From Capsicum annuum (lineage: Eukaryota; Streptophyta; Magnoliopsida; Solanales; Solanaceae), in assembly GCF_002878395.1 (NCBI RefSeq), contig NC_061118.1, positions 91,531,016-91,595,015 of the forward strand: 64,000 bases of DNA. The letters are read 5' to 3'. Under the pieces are notes generated by a model that did not search any database, was not told where the DNA came from, and was given only the letters and a program-made list of their open reading frames with translations. Below are positions 36,614 through 48,388 of this stretch, in pieces (within the stretch, counting starts at the first letter, position 1; the number at the start of each line of letters is the position of its first letter). The position numbers and the translations under genes are program-made.

Positions 36614-39590
36614 GATATAGAATATAGACTTAATATTAGTAGGATAACTCCGCAAACAAAAGAGTGGACTTGTAAAGTCCAACTTATTAAAAAAGCAAGA
36701 GAAAGAAAGAGTAAGGACGGGCGAACAGGATTTCAAATTGCAATTGCACAAGATGAGACGGTAATTTTTTATTCAATGTACTGATTAAATTTTCCACCTT
36801 TCTATTTGTACTGTGTTTTTTACTTTTTTTTTTTTTTACCTTTTTTATCATGTTTGTAGTCGATGTATTGTAGGATAGCCCATAATATAATTTCTACTAC
36901 TGAATAATTTAACATTTACAAATGCAGGAAGAACAAATTACTATTATTTTGTATGAGGACGACATAGATAAACATCAAAACAAGCTCACTCTTTTTAGCA
37001 CATACTTGATATCAACTGCAAAAGTTAGAGAACTACTACCCTATGGACTTCCTGTCAATACAATTGAGTGGGTTGTAGACAGATTCACGGTTGTTGAACA
37101 AATCAAAGAATACAACACAGGTGATCCACCATTGCTAGCTTCAACAAGATTAAACACAATATCTTTAGCAAATTTAGAGCAAGAACCACGACATGTAGAA
37201 TTTGGTAAGCAATACTTTACATATATTTTAAACTATACTTGGAAGTTATTTCATAAAATATTATCTAAAACATTTCTACAAACAGATGTGCTCGCTGTTG
37301 TTGTGAGTTGTGGTGCTATTAAGTTTGATGGCATTCATGGAAATAAATGTCGACAAATTGTTGTCATGGATGTAAAGTAAGTTAATTAACATTCGATTTT
37401 CGATATCTAGACTAGCTTATTTTCTATTAATATCATAACAATATTAAAACGTCATGCTTATTGAATTTAACTTATTGAAATTTTGTTCCTACCAAATTGT
37501 TAACATTTATTTGCATCATTGTATTACTAATTATTTATTTCTTACAGCATGCACCATTATATTTTCACTTTATGGGAAGACTTCGCTGAGATTGATGGAA
37601 GTGAGCTAGCTGCACAAATTGAAAATCATCCAGTAATCCTAGCAAAACGAATTGCACGATTTTCATATGCTGGTATGAACAAAATTTTAATTTTTCCTGC
37701 TATATGTTTTTTAACAATGTTAATTTTTCCTAACTTATACCTTTACGACACAGGGATATCTCTAACAACAAGATATAATTCTACAATATTGACAAATCCT
37801 GTGTATCCACAAGTTGCAGAACTGACAAACTAGTATGAAATAAAGACAAAATAATAGAACTATAATAATGTATAAGATTAACTATGCATGATCCAAAATG
37901 ATATAACTATATGTATATAGGGTGAAAGACAATGAAGACATGTTGAACACATATACAAAAAGAAGCTCTGCTGCAATGTCGCTACATGATGATATTATAC
38001 CTATAGGAAATATCGAAACACAATCTGCAGTATGTATCTCAACATATTATATGTTTTAATTCTATAATATATTAATAGATTAACAATAACTGATCTTTTC
38101 CATTTTTCTTTTTGAATAGATGCAATACTTTCACGTTGAAGGTAAAATATTGTTCTTGGATGATGATGACTGGATATTTTATGAGTTAATGTGACCAAAA
38201 TGCAAGAACATTGTCAGAACCAAGATAATAAAGGGTATTGACTGTGAAAATTGCCAAGAACATACCATGTTAACACTCAGGTATAACGAACTTCTCATGA
38301 TTAATTGCATTTTCCTTCTGTGTGACTTGGTGTTGTGTCTACTCATCAAATTCCAACTTGCAAGTGTATTGTCTATCTCTAGGGAAACTTGATATATAGA
38401 CGCTGCCTACAAATTCAATTTTGTTTAGCTGATATAAAGCAAGCCAAAGACATCATCATGGTAAACTAATACAATAATTTCTGCCCTGATTATCGGCTTG
38501 TTACTAAGGAATGCAAAATTTATACCTTCTACGAAAATGGTTGCTATTTTATGCACAAAGTTTGGCTTCTATTATACTGTGTTATTTTTGTTGTGTCTGT
38601 GCACTGCCAAATCTGGGAAGTGTTGGTACACACGTCGAGATGAACTTGAAAAAGAGATGAAAAAAGAAGTATTTTGTATCCAGATTTTCCATCACCAAGT
38701 CATACTTACTATTGTGAATCATCTGTAATAATTGAGTTTCTAAGCTTGGATGCTAACAAGTCATAGTTTGCTAATTTTAATCCATATTTGAGTTTCTAAG
38801 CTTGGATTGAATTTGATCAATGTATTATTTTATCAACAAAGTTTACTCCTTATATAAAGTTGTAAAGACTAGCACCATATTAATGTTCTGTTATTTACAT
38901 GTAAATGATGACAGCTTTATCATTCTTAGCTCTAAGGTTAACAGCTAGGAATAATCTATTATGCTCTGATTTATTCTAAAAACTGAGGGGTAGGTACTCA
39001 CAAGTTATATTCCTGTATCTTAATTCTTCACTTTATATGATAGGTGTTGTTTTCAAGTTCAAATTATAGATGAAAGTGGATCAATAACTGCAATATTACT
39101 TGGTGAAGTTGGGGAGAATCTTCTTTCAATGAGAGCTGAACAAATCTATGAAACAATTAACATAAACATACAAAAAAGAATTATAATTCAGTTAAATTCT
39201 TACTTCAACTGATATCTTAGACCTTGATCACATTCTTCTTAAATATAGAAAGATCCACTGCCCCTCCAGTCTATCTAACAACATCTTGCCAACATAGTGT
39301 TTAAAATACATTTGAGGAAATCATACTCCAGGCATTCTGATAATGCACCAGCAAAACTGTTCGTTTCATCATTTGTAGAGAAGCAAGATGCTCTTCAATT
39401 ACCACCATTATCAGCTTCTGCAGATGTTGGAGAAAGCAGTAAAAGAGAACTTGATAATGCATCGTCACCAGTCCAACTACTGGAAGTACCTCTAGCAAAA
39501 AACAACAACTTGAGTACACAACTCCATCAAAAAACAATGTCTCTTCCAGTAAAAAAGAAGGTACTAAGCCAACCACTCCAGCTAAGATAA
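36614..39590 (+). pseudogene. RPA1-like (replication protein A 70 kDa subunit-like) gene carried by the Helitron
   Basis: RPA1 proteins bind single-stranded DNA through OB folds. Exons inferred from GT/AG sites: 36614-36760, 36928-37204, 37286-37376, 37548-37672, 37754 on, 37921 on, 38120-38280 and 39044 on. The phases of the first five agree (147, 277, 91, 125 nt). Recognisable segments are TCKVQLIKKARERKSKDGR, VVVSCGAIKFDG, IVVMDVK, NHPVILAKRIARFSYAG and ISLTTRYNSTILTNP. The C-terminal zinc ribbon reads PKCKNIV and CENCQE. Stops at 37831 (where related copies have Trp) and at about 38192 (replacing the first zinc-ligand Cys) disable it. The start codon is unclear and 39297-39590 may be the Ser-rich tail. 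Confidence 0.82.
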
Positions 39591-39839
39591 AGTAAAGGTT
39601 AGTAAACTTTAACATCACCTTTAAAAATTGGATTGAAATCAATTTTCTCTTCTATCGATTTTACTTATTTACATTTCATACTAATTATAAATTCACCTTC
39701 TTATCACAGCTCACTCGGCTATGTGCCTACCTTGTATATATGTCTTTTGTTGGCTTCTACATGCCAAGCTTTTGATGGACCAGATGCTTATGGATCAGTA
39801 CTTAAAATATACAGGATTGTTGGTGCTTATAACGTTTAA

Positions 39840-40045
39840 ACTTGTGCATTGTAAATGTGTTTTTGGCCAGTAGCGCAAAACTTTAGTGTCCTATAGTATT
39901 AGGCATTGTAAATTTGTTTTTGTCCACTAGTGCACTGTAGTCTTGTGCATTGTAAATTTCTTTTTATCTAGTAGCGCACAACTTCATAGTTGTGTAGCCT
40001 TGTGCATTGTAAATTTATTTTTGTCTACTAGCGCACAACTTGATA
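39840..40045. repeat. Four diverged tandem repeats, about 45-60 bp
   Basis: CTTGTGCATTGTAAAT begins near 39841, 39946 and 40002, with a shortened AGGCATTGTAAATTTG near 39901. Each is followed by TTTTT...CTAGTAGCGCACAACTT-like text. They lie just downstream of the RPA1-like gene, probably within the Helitron 3' region. Confidence 0.75.
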
Positions 40046-40337
40046 ATCTTATATTATAATCTAACTTAGTTTCTCAAATCGTACACAGTATGTATTGTCT
40101 GGTTTAAATTAATTACTAGCTCCCGAGATATGTAAACTTCCTACAATTTGTACTTAAAAGACAAGTTATGTCAAATTTTTCAACATGCACTACTTTTGTA
40201 GTCAACACATGACATTTTCAAAGACAATTGTAATTACTAAAAATACTACTGGTAATAACACTTATGTAAGATCACCGAAACTTATAGGACACAAGTGCAT
40301 TTGGAAGCTTATACACTTCATTCTTGTGCAGTCTTTG

Positions 40338-40381
40338 AACCACACTAGTAATACAAGCTCGGGCCAACCACACTAGTAATA
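40338..40381. repeat. 16-nt direct repeat with CTAG-T, candidate Helitron 3' end
   Basis: AACCACACTAGTAATA occurs at 40338-40353 and again, identical, at 40366-40381, separated by CAAGCTCGGGCC. Helitrons end in CTRR and insert before T, which CTAG|T satisfies in both copies. The expected strong hairpin upstream is weak here, so this remains a candidate. Confidence 0.35.
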
Positions 40382-40738
40382 AAATAAGTAAAAAATCAAC
40401 TTTTCTTTTTGTAGGAAAACATTTTCCTTCATACCAAACACACCCTTAGTTGAGGTATCAACACACAAGAAATAAAAGAAAAAAAAAGAAAAAAAGAAGA
40501 AGCAAAGATTGCTTATGTATTCCGTCTTTTGCAAATGAAGTGAAAAATTATGGGTAAATCCATTTTTTTAAAAAATTGAATAAGGTGCAAACTAAAAGGA
40601 GGGGTTGAGAAAAAAAGAAGAAGAAAGACTTGAACCCGTGGAAGCGGGCTATATTTTCGAATCAGAGTTCACCTGTGAGCGATGAAAGCTGAGCTGCGAC
40701 TACTACAAAAATCTATGTTTTCAGATCAAAGGAGGACA
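40382..40738. promoter_or_regulatory. Upstream region of the host membrane-protein gene
   Basis: About 290 bp lie between the MITE fragment and the coding start. An A/G-rich run (40455-40505) and CCCGTGGAAGCGGG, a short hairpin at about 40637, are visible. I cannot identify a convincing TATA box or transcription start. Confidence 0.3.
40405..40447. mobile_element. Truncated end of the GGGTGTGTTTGGTA MITE family
   Basis: AAAACATTTTCCTTCATACC followed by AAACACACCCTTA matches the right terminus of the MITEs at 17573 and 47995. No left end is seen, so this is a fragment. Confidence 0.6.
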
Positions 40739-43700
40739 ATGAGTTTTTCACTTCACTGTTTCGTTGTGTCTCCATTCTCATACTTGTTCTAACGCCAATC
40801 TCATTCACTCATGCCCACATGTAAGTCTCATAACATCACTACTATCCAATCTTCACTAGTTTACCTCAACTTATTCTCCTTTTAAGTTTCGGGCGTTGCG
40901 CGCTCGAGGAAGTATTAGACTGAGTGATCAGAGAGAATTAGAATTAGACAGAATATGTTCAACTTTTTGTATGACCCTTTTAATAGTATAGTTGGGTGTG
41001 GAGGTGGAAAATTAGGGTAGAAAGTCATTAGGAAGGCGGGCGGGCGTATTCTTTTTCGGAGTAATAGTGTATTATTCTTCTTCTGGTCTTTAGCCTCGAT
41101 TTGTTATTTTTCTTCTTGTTGTCTCTGCCTATTTTTTATTTGCCTTCTATTCTTTAGCCTCAATATCGTATTTTCTTGCTGTTGTTTCTGCGTGTTACTG
41201 GAAACAGTCTCTCTGCCTTCTCAAGGTAGGGGGTAAGGTCTACATACAATCTAATGTTCCCACATCCCGCCTATGGGATTACACTGGGTTTTTTGTTGTT
41301 GTTGTTATAGACCCTATGTGAGTTTTGCCATATATTGTTGGATTTAACTTTAATACATTAATTTGACACTATCAATGTGATTTAATTGGTTGGAATGGTT
41401 TAGCATACTTTCTATGTTACAAATCCATGCTTATGATGGATACTTACCTATAGGCTATGCCTATAAGGATTTCAGTTGCAGGGTATAGAATTTGTATTCA
41501 TTTTCTAAGTTACCTACAATTGTTCTATAAATAATTGCATAGAGTAAATATGTTATAAAATTTATAATGTTATAGGATGGACGTAAAAGTTTTGCGAGTT
41601 GGACAGGAGCTAATCAAGGAAACTCTTCCATTACAATCCGGATCGAGATTATATGAAATGCAAGGGTTGAATTCCAATAAGTGGTATGAAGTGAAGATCT
41701 CATATCCTGCTTCTGTATGTACATTTGAATTCTTGATTACTACTAGTTTTTTAGGTCCTATTGGCATTTAAAGCTTAAACCTTTGTTGTTGAACATATAA
41801 CAGATAGCAGCTACTTTTACTCTACAACTAAGTAAAGGAAGTTCAGGGCTAAGTGTTGGTAGGAAGTTACTGAATACTGAAAAGATTATTTTTCAGGGGG
41901 ACAGTCTTCAATTGCTTGGTGACAAGGTTTGCTTCTGTCTACATGATATATAGTGATTGTTGTCTATTCTTTTGCTCATCTTTTACCTCTAAAAGGGCAC
42001 TGGCTATGGAATATTGTCACAAGGTGGAACATTTGTTCTGGTAAATGTGGAGCCTGAGGGAATTGTTGCAAAACCTGGGGTAAAGGAGAGGAAACACATC
42101 ATATATAATATAGGTTAAATTTTCTCCTTAATTTAGATAGTTCAATGTTCTATCTGACATATTTAATCATCTTCTCAAATGCCAATATAGTAATTATTCA
42201 CTGAAGTTGTCAGCACTTATAAGCGAATTGGCAATGCTTAATTTTCAAACACTCCTTAACCTCCCCCCCCTCACACAAAACAAAAGGGGGAAGGAATTAA
42301 GAACATTCACCTGTGATTTGTGTTTTGAGTTACTTGCTGTAGCAAACAAAAAAACGAAGGTAAATGCAATAATTGGACACCTGCTAATAAATTAAAAGTC
42401 ACAAAATTGAAGGATTATTGACATAACACTTTGATTTGGGGAGCACATTTAGGTGAAACGGAAAAATGTCAATCTATGCATTATTGAAATTTATGTACGC
42501 TGTCAGTCAGCTATGTTGTATGGAGCGGAGTGTTGGCCAGTTAAGAATTCCCATATCCAAAAGTTTTGAAGGTGGCGGAGATGAGGATGTTGTGATGGAT
42601 GTGTGGACATACCAGGAAAGATAAGGTGAGGAATGAGATTATTCAGGAGAAGGTGGGAGTGGCTTCAGTGGAGGATAAGATGCGAGAAGTGAGGTTACGT
42701 TGGTTCGGGCACGTGATGAGGAGGGGATCTAATGTTCCAGTGTAGAGGTGTGAGACAATGACTTTTTAGGTGTGGTAGAGGTAGGCCGAAGAAATATTGG
42801 AGGGAGGTGATTAGGCATGATATAGAGCAGTTACAACTTACGGAAGACATGACCCTTGATAAGATGTGGAGGACACGGATTAGGGTAGAGGGTTAGGGGA
42901 TGGGAGTGCATCAGTAACAGTAGGGGAGCGTTCTTTATTGGTGTCTGAAGTTTCTTGTTCGTAGTGTTGAGTGATGTCCATGTTTTCGGATAGATAGTTT
43001 TTAGTATTATCTTGTGGCTATAGTATTATCTTATGGCTAGCGGTGTTAGTTTATTTTGCATAATGTACTAGTTTATATGCATTTATGTTTTGTGTTTGTT
43101 ATACTACTATCGGTTCTAAGCCGAGGGTCTATCGGAAACAACCTCTCTACTTCACCTGAGGTAGTGGTATGGTTTACGTACACTCTACCCTCCCCAGACC
43201 CCACTATATGGAAATACACTGGGTATGTTGTTGTTGTTGTTGTTGTTGTCAATCAGCTATACGGATGTACCATGTCACAACAACAATGCCCGACCCCAAG
43301 CGAGTTGGGCTCGGCTGTATGAATCGCCTATATCGCTCCAAGTGTCAAGTCCCTTAAGATCTCTAAAACTTTGTGAGCTCCTTGAGTGTTTAGGAGTTTT
43401 TTGCTTATCAGGAGACTTGACGCTTATCAGGAGACCTGAATTTTTGTGCTATCAATTGCATCCTCTGAATGGTTGATTTAATGAACGAGTACTTGATAAA
43501 GAAGGTTTCACGTAGACCCCATTAGATCTAAGGCTTGTTGCATAAGATTGTCAAAAAGAACATAGAACATGTGAAGCCTCTTGCCATTGTCTGGACTCTG
43601 ATGATTCTTTTATTATTCCTCCTATTAAATGAAACTAGAATTATTATGGCGACGAGACTTTATGAACCATGATCTGCAGAACTCTTTGAGCTGTTGTCAC

Positions 43701-46700
43701 CAGCGGGCTTTGCAGCCATTGATCAGCAGCAAACTCTGGTCTCGGGAAGTTCAATTTTAGTAGGTATTTTATGATGCCTCCTTAAGAAGGGAGAATTTCA
43801 AGATAAAACTTGGATGGATGGTTATAGTGTTGATCACATCAAATCCTCTTATAGCAAGTTGCACCTGTCACGTATACTGCCTTAAGATGCCTCCTAGCAG
43901 TTTTCTAATAAAGGTATCCTAGCAATGTAGATATTTCTTATCTGGAGTAGAAACAATAGAAAAAGCTTAATATGAGTGATATTTGTTAACCACATAGTAT
44001 TGTCTAGCCAAGTTGCTTTTAAGCTTTAGTCTTGTTAGCAGATTTCACACCAAGCTTTGGATTGTGACCTATTTGTCCAAGATTAACAAGGGAAAAGAAT
44101 AAGCCACTTCCATTACATGTCTGGCAGTTTAAGGAGACAAGATTGGAAGGTGAGTTAGTCAGTATATTGACCAATATTTCTCCGTCAATAAGTAGCAAAA
44201 GTTCTAAATGAGATGAAGGCATGTGGACAAACCCTTTCCTGATCACAATAGGAATTGAGGCTCGTTCGTTGTATATAAACCATGGTCTCTCCTATTTTTT
44301 TAGATATTAACATTTTATCAAAGCTTACGTTAAGTAGTTATATCTTTCGAACTGTATCTCGTTTAATCATTAATATTAGCCTATCCAACAACAATCAACA
44401 ACGCAGCTGGGTAATCCCACAAGTGGGGTTAGGAGAGGGTGAGTGTACGCAGACCTTAGCCCTACCTTGTAGAAGTAGAGAGAAAGCATAATAAATACTT
44501 TGCTTGGTTTGAATTTCAAAATTATAAAATGAAAACTAATGTGAATGAGAAGAGTTAACTGAAGTGTGTTTTATATTCTCTCTTGGACTCCAAGTTGAAA
44601 TATGATTTTGATTAAGTAACTAGTAAACAAAGTAGTCCAAAGAAAAAAGCAAAGAAAAACGCCAAAAGTCTGTTGGGGCTTTAGGCCCATAATGGTGCTT
44701 AACGCACGAGCAGTGCTAATGAATAAAAATATTTTATATAAAATGCACTAAAAGGGAACTGCAAGCACTAACACTATTTATCTGGACAAATAAACTGTAA
44801 AACTTATATTTAAGCGAAATATATGAAGTAAAAAAGATGTCAATCAAGAACCCAAGGGTTTAGTACATTGGTCAATGAAGTGGGTTGAAGATCATGAAGT
44901 CTCAGGTTTAAAACTCAATGGAAGCAAAACACTAGGTGATTTCGTCCTGTTTGTCCAAAACAAGATGATGTCAATAAAGTAAAACTGTTTAATTTCTGAT
45001 TTAGATGAAAAGGATATATTATAAATTTTATGTTTCTTGGTGCTAGTTTTCATATGGTAGTAAATTTCTGGTTCCTCCTAAGAAATAAAAATACATTCAT
45101 AGTGTTTGACTGTTTTCTAACAAGTAATGTATCGATTTGCACCTTTTCTCAAAAAAAAATGTATCTGTGTACCCACTATATTTGTTGTCTAGTGCTGTCC
45201 TCTTAAGACTGTGTCTATGGTTGATGCCCTTGTTTCCTATAAAGCACCACCTAAACGGGATGACACGTGTAGCCTTCGTGAACTTACACCATTTAATCCA
45301 AAGCAGCCCTAGATATGCTCTCTCAAGTTCATCCTAGATGGTACCTAACTGTTGGCTAAAAAGTCAGACAAAAGGGAATAAATAACTGTATAAACCATAA
45401 TAATTAAATTACATAAATAAGAATACTAGGCGTAATTTCTCAAAAGAATAAGAATGCCTGACATAAAATCCATGTAAAATTTCACCACAATCTTAGAATG
45501 CGAGTTTAGTTATGCATGGACATGAAAGAACAATAGATTTAATCAGAGAACTAATACAAAAGAGAAGAAAAGAAGGAAAGATAAAACATGAATCAAGTCT
45601 CTGATCTCCTATCCAAAAGTTCGCAAGACATCTGAATGAGTGCCCCGAAAACGAGCCCCAATTACGTATAGCTTATGCCCAAAAAAGAAAAGATAGAATA
45701 GCGCTTGATGGGATACGCCCACTCAACATATCAGGCGCACTGCATTGAAGAATTCATTTTTCACAGTGCAACTTTGTATGCACTTGAGGACGACTTCATT
45801 AATCTTTCATGTTTGAATGTGTTGCATTTGTGTAGTTTAATTTTCTTTTTATTTAGTTGTGTCCCATTTTCTGGGCTAATTTTGCAATGTCTTGCACTAA
45901 ACCATCACGATGAGATTAGCGTGATGCCCTGTGCTGCTTCACTTTTCTCCCCCTGGATGTCCCCTTTTCCTCCCCCTCTCGACCTTATGGCTTTAATCTG
46001 TAGTTCCTTTGCTCTGGATGTGAGATCTTGAGCTTCACTGCGCTGCTTTTGACATATAACAACAGAAAATCATTCTTTGTACCAATTATACCTACCACCA
46101 AAACAAACATAATTAGTCAATTCCAAGCAATAAAATATCACTCAAGGCATTCAATTCAAATAAAGAGAAATGTGTTGAATGTAAATAACAATCCGTCTCA
46201 TCAATTATGTTCTTGATTGTGATGATAGGGATTGCAAATGTAGGCTAAAAAGTGGTTTGTAGCTGAAATATCTGCAGAGGAATGAGGTCCATTGGTTTGT
46301 TGCAACCATTGACCGAAAGTAGCTTTGACTTCTAGTAGTATCACAACTGGTATCTCGTTAAACACATGCCTTTTTTCTTTGATGTTGAAATATTGTAATA
46401 ATTATTGTGGAGCATTAGTCAATTGAAAACTTCTCAGCTTAATCTGCTTTTCTGTATTGGTCCATCTTCAATGTGATCTTACATACAGTTATAAAATTTT
46501 AACTTGTGAAGCTGTGGACAGCTCGTGGATTTCCTGTTCCTTTTCCCTTTGATGTATAGAACATTTAATGACTATTATCATGTAGAATATGGTCAAATGG
46601 ACAGCTTTTCTTGATGATTATGGACCCTGCTTCGTGAATTCTTGCCGTCCAAGAGTCTTGTCTTACTGAAGCTGTTTGGCTGATGTGTATTTGTAAGTGT

Positions 46701-46912
46701 CTTCACTTGTGATTCCTTCAGTGTCTTACAAATATTATGTGCATTTCCGTGAGCTACTATTTGGCATCACTCACCAAGCATGGTATGTCGTAGTGTTAGT
46801 GGTGTTCTGCTTGGCATTGGCATTTGTAATCCCGTCATTTCTTCCATCATATCTTCTTCCAAGGAATCAAGGATTAAATGCTGCTAATCATGGCATTTAT
46901 AAGGACTCTTGA
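40739..46912 (+). CDS. Small single-pass plant membrane protein of unknown function, five exons, with a frameshift in exon 1
   Basis: Exons: 40739-40820, 41576-41714, 41804-41926, 41996-42113 and 46722-46912. All introns are GT/AG and exons 2-5 keep phase, giving about 217 residues if exon 1 were one base longer. Exon 1 encodes a hydrophobic stretch ending [15 protein letters not shown], a likely signal peptide. Exons 2-4 encode an apparently lumenal or extracellular domain ([50 protein letters not shown]). Exon 5 encodes one membrane helix ([19 protein letters not shown]) and a short tail ending GIYKDS. The ATG at 40739 is out of phase with the rest by one base at a run of five T (40744-40748). 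This may be a pseudogene allele or a sequence error. I recall similar uncharacterised plant proteins but cannot name a function. Confidence 0.75.
41096..41307 (+). repeat. RTE-type LINE 3' tail in intron 1
   Basis: GGAAACAGTCTCTCTGCC, AAGGTAGGGGGTAAGGTCT and GGGATTACACTGGG followed by TTGTTGTTGTT repeat the order of motifs in the tail at 43136-43251. It lies inside intron 1 of the membrane-protein gene, same strand. Confidence 0.75.
42470..43251 (+). mobile_element. 5'-truncated RTE-type LINE in intron 4
   Basis: The first 430 bp encode, in broken frames, the C terminus of a [22 protein letters not shown], then [17 protein letters not shown] and [15 protein letters not shown] segments, GRGRPKKYW and [16 protein letters not shown]. 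The 3' untranslated part has CCGAGGGTCTATCGGAAACA, CTACCCTCCCCAGACCCCAC and a (TTG) tail at 43227-43251. Only the 3' end was inserted, as is usual for LINEs. Confidence 0.85.
43252..43350 (+). repeat. Short retroposon-derived fragment
   Basis: CCCCAAGCGAGTTGGGCTCG followed by GCTGTATGAATCGCC resembles the GTTGGGGTCGGCTATATGAATC segment common to plant Au-type SINEs and some LINE tails. It directly follows the (TTG) tail. Which family it belongs to is unclear. Confidence 0.4.
44385..44492 (-). repeat. RTE-type LINE 3' tail, minus strand, in intron 4
   Basis: AACAACAATCAACAACGCAG, TGGGTAATCCCACAAGTGGG, GTGAGTGTACGCAGACC and CCCTACCTTGTAGAAGTAG are the reverse complement of the tail motifs at 43136-43251. 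Confidence 0.75.
44838..44962 (+). mobile_element. SolS-type tRNA-derived SINE in intron 4
   Basis: ACCCAAGGGTTTAGTACATT, GGTCAATGAAGTGGGTTG, ATCATGAAGTCTCAGGTTTA and GCAAAACACTAGGTGATTTC follow the layout of the nightshade SINE family SolS-III as I remember it. The segments near GGTCAATGAAGTGGG and CAGGTTTAAAACTC correspond to the pol III A and B boxes, with the B box changed from GGTTCAAATCT. Confidence 0.6.
44963..46721 (+). other. Remainder of intron 4, no feature recognised
   Basis: The interval reaches the exon 5 acceptor (TTCCTTCAG at 46721). Short frames at 45137-45337 and 45705-46031 have no family resemblance and lie within the intron. Confidence 0.5.
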
Positions 46913-47202
46913 TCATGTTCTGGTATTTTTCACCAGTGTAATACATTCGGCAATGGGTAGCAGATCATAAAGCTCAAGTGTTAGAAGTTTTCTAACCGGT
47001 GTAAGATAGTTTTGTTAATTGCAAATGATTAAGATATGCATTATTACTCAATGCAGCTCTCACACCCTCCCTCGCTTTATGTACTTTTTTTTTCCCCTTA
47101 TCTTGGCTATAAACATGGAGTTAGTTTATTCAATCATTTTTCTTGCTTGGATAATGCTTGCAAAATTTTCATGTGATACTGTGCAAATAAATTAACATTT
47201 AA
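46913..47202 (+). other. 3' flank of the membrane-protein gene
   Basis: The stop codon ends at 46912. AAATAAATT near 47185 could serve as a plant polyadenylation signal, just before the MITE at 47203. I see no other feature. Confidence 0.35.
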
Positions 47203-47995
47203 GGGTGTGTTTGGTACGATGGAAAATATTTTCTTGGAAAATGTTTTCCTTGAAAATAAGTTGGTTTTCTACTTATTTTCTCATGTTTAGTATTTGATGG
47301 TGAGTGAAAAAATATTCTTTTAGAAAATACTACTAACTGTTAACTAGTATATCAGTGTCTCTAACAATTCAACAATTTGTAAGAACTAATTTAAGCATAA
47401 CAAATAACATCAATATCGAATACTAAAATATTACAATCACTAAATTTAAGCAACTATTAATTAGCAAATATAGGAGACACTTTTTAATATTTTGTCTGGA
47501 TAATCTCAAGATACTACAATCAATAGAAATATAACAGAACGACAAGCTTATTCAACCTCGTGAAACATGTTACATCGATGATAAAATGAAATATGCAATT
47601 AGCAAAAGTAACATAGTTCCTCTATGTATATAAAAATAACAATACATTCAACGAACATTGGAAATGGAAAAAAATCGAGCTTCACTATTTTATTTCAAGC
47701 ATTGAAAAATTGAAGCAAAGCACAGTGAAAAATATTTTCGAGTAATGTAAATATTTGAGAAATGTGAATATGAGTGTTGTTGGGGTGGGGAAGAGGGGTT
47801 GGGGTGGGATCATAAGTCCACTTTGTTATTTTATGGAAAATGACTTCCCTTGGTCCACGAGGGAAGTCATTTTCCCTCAAATTGAGGAAAATGAGTTGTT
47901 GTGGAACATGTTTTCCAAACATTTTGTTGCAACCAAACAAGGAAAAATAGGAAAATATTTTCCAGAATACATTTTCCATCGTACCAAACACACCC
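47203..47995. mobile_element. Tourist-like MITE, 793 bp, copy B
   Basis: The ends GGGTGTGTTTGGTACGATGG and CCATCGTACCAAACACACCC are perfect inverted repeats over 20 bp. The interior matches the element at 16715-17573, for example AACTGTTAACTAGTATATCA and AGCAAAAGTAACATAG. The flanks are TAA and TTA. Copy B has better-preserved ends and so may be younger. Confidence 0.85.
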
Positions 47996-47998
47996 TTA

Positions 47999-48388
47999 GT
48001 AGGCTCTGTTCGTAAATGTGCCCCTTGTTATTAGCGGAAAGGAATTAACCCTGTTTTCAGAACCGGGAGAAGCATCAAGATACATGTGATGCACCTTCCT
48101 TCACATATTGCTATCTTTCTTGAGGTAGAACCAGGAACTTTTTCTTGATTTTAAACAATAATATGAATTCCTTGTAAAGAACTTTGAAGTTTTTTCCTCG
48201 TTTCCCTTTTAGGTTCTACTGTCTGCTACTCTGCTTGGTATTTCTTGTCCTTTAAAAAGTAATTTGTTGGTATTTTAATTTTTTTGAACTTTTATTTTTT
48301 TTGTTATAGAAGAACTGGAGAAGCATTGTACGTTACTTTCACTTTCTCCATCTTTTCCTTCTCTTTGCCAAATGTTTGATCCTGAATG
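47999..48388. other. Unassigned sequence
   Basis: No gene or repeat recognised between the MITE and the 22-nt inverted repeat. Confidence 0.4.

Larger units (their letters stand above)
31967..39590 (+). mobile_element. Autonomous-type plant Helitron, inactivated, with RepHel and RPA1-like genes
   Basis: A Rep-helicase gene (31967-36489) is followed on the same strand by an RPA1-like gene (36614-39590). Plant Helitrons are known to carry exactly this pair: rolling-circle replicase-helicase plus a single-strand DNA binding protein. The termini were not resolved, so the limits given are those of the coding parts. Candidate CTAG-T 3' ends lie at 40344-40348 and 40372-40376. Numerous stops and frameshifts, and changed catalytic residues, show that this copy cannot move by itself. 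Confidence 0.85.

Noticed and set aside
43056..43476. Three overlapping plus-strand frames
   Set aside because: They read through the LINE 3' untranslated region and its TTG tail, where the TTG repeat gives artificial Val or Leu or Cys runs.
44838..44962. A functional tRNA gene
   Set aside because: A- and B-box-like segments are present but no cloverleaf with acceptor stem can be formed; the sequence fits a SINE better.
47695..48015. Open frames on both strands
   Set aside because: They fall inside the 793 bp MITE; the corresponding frame in the other copy (17255-17458) is not conserved in length.
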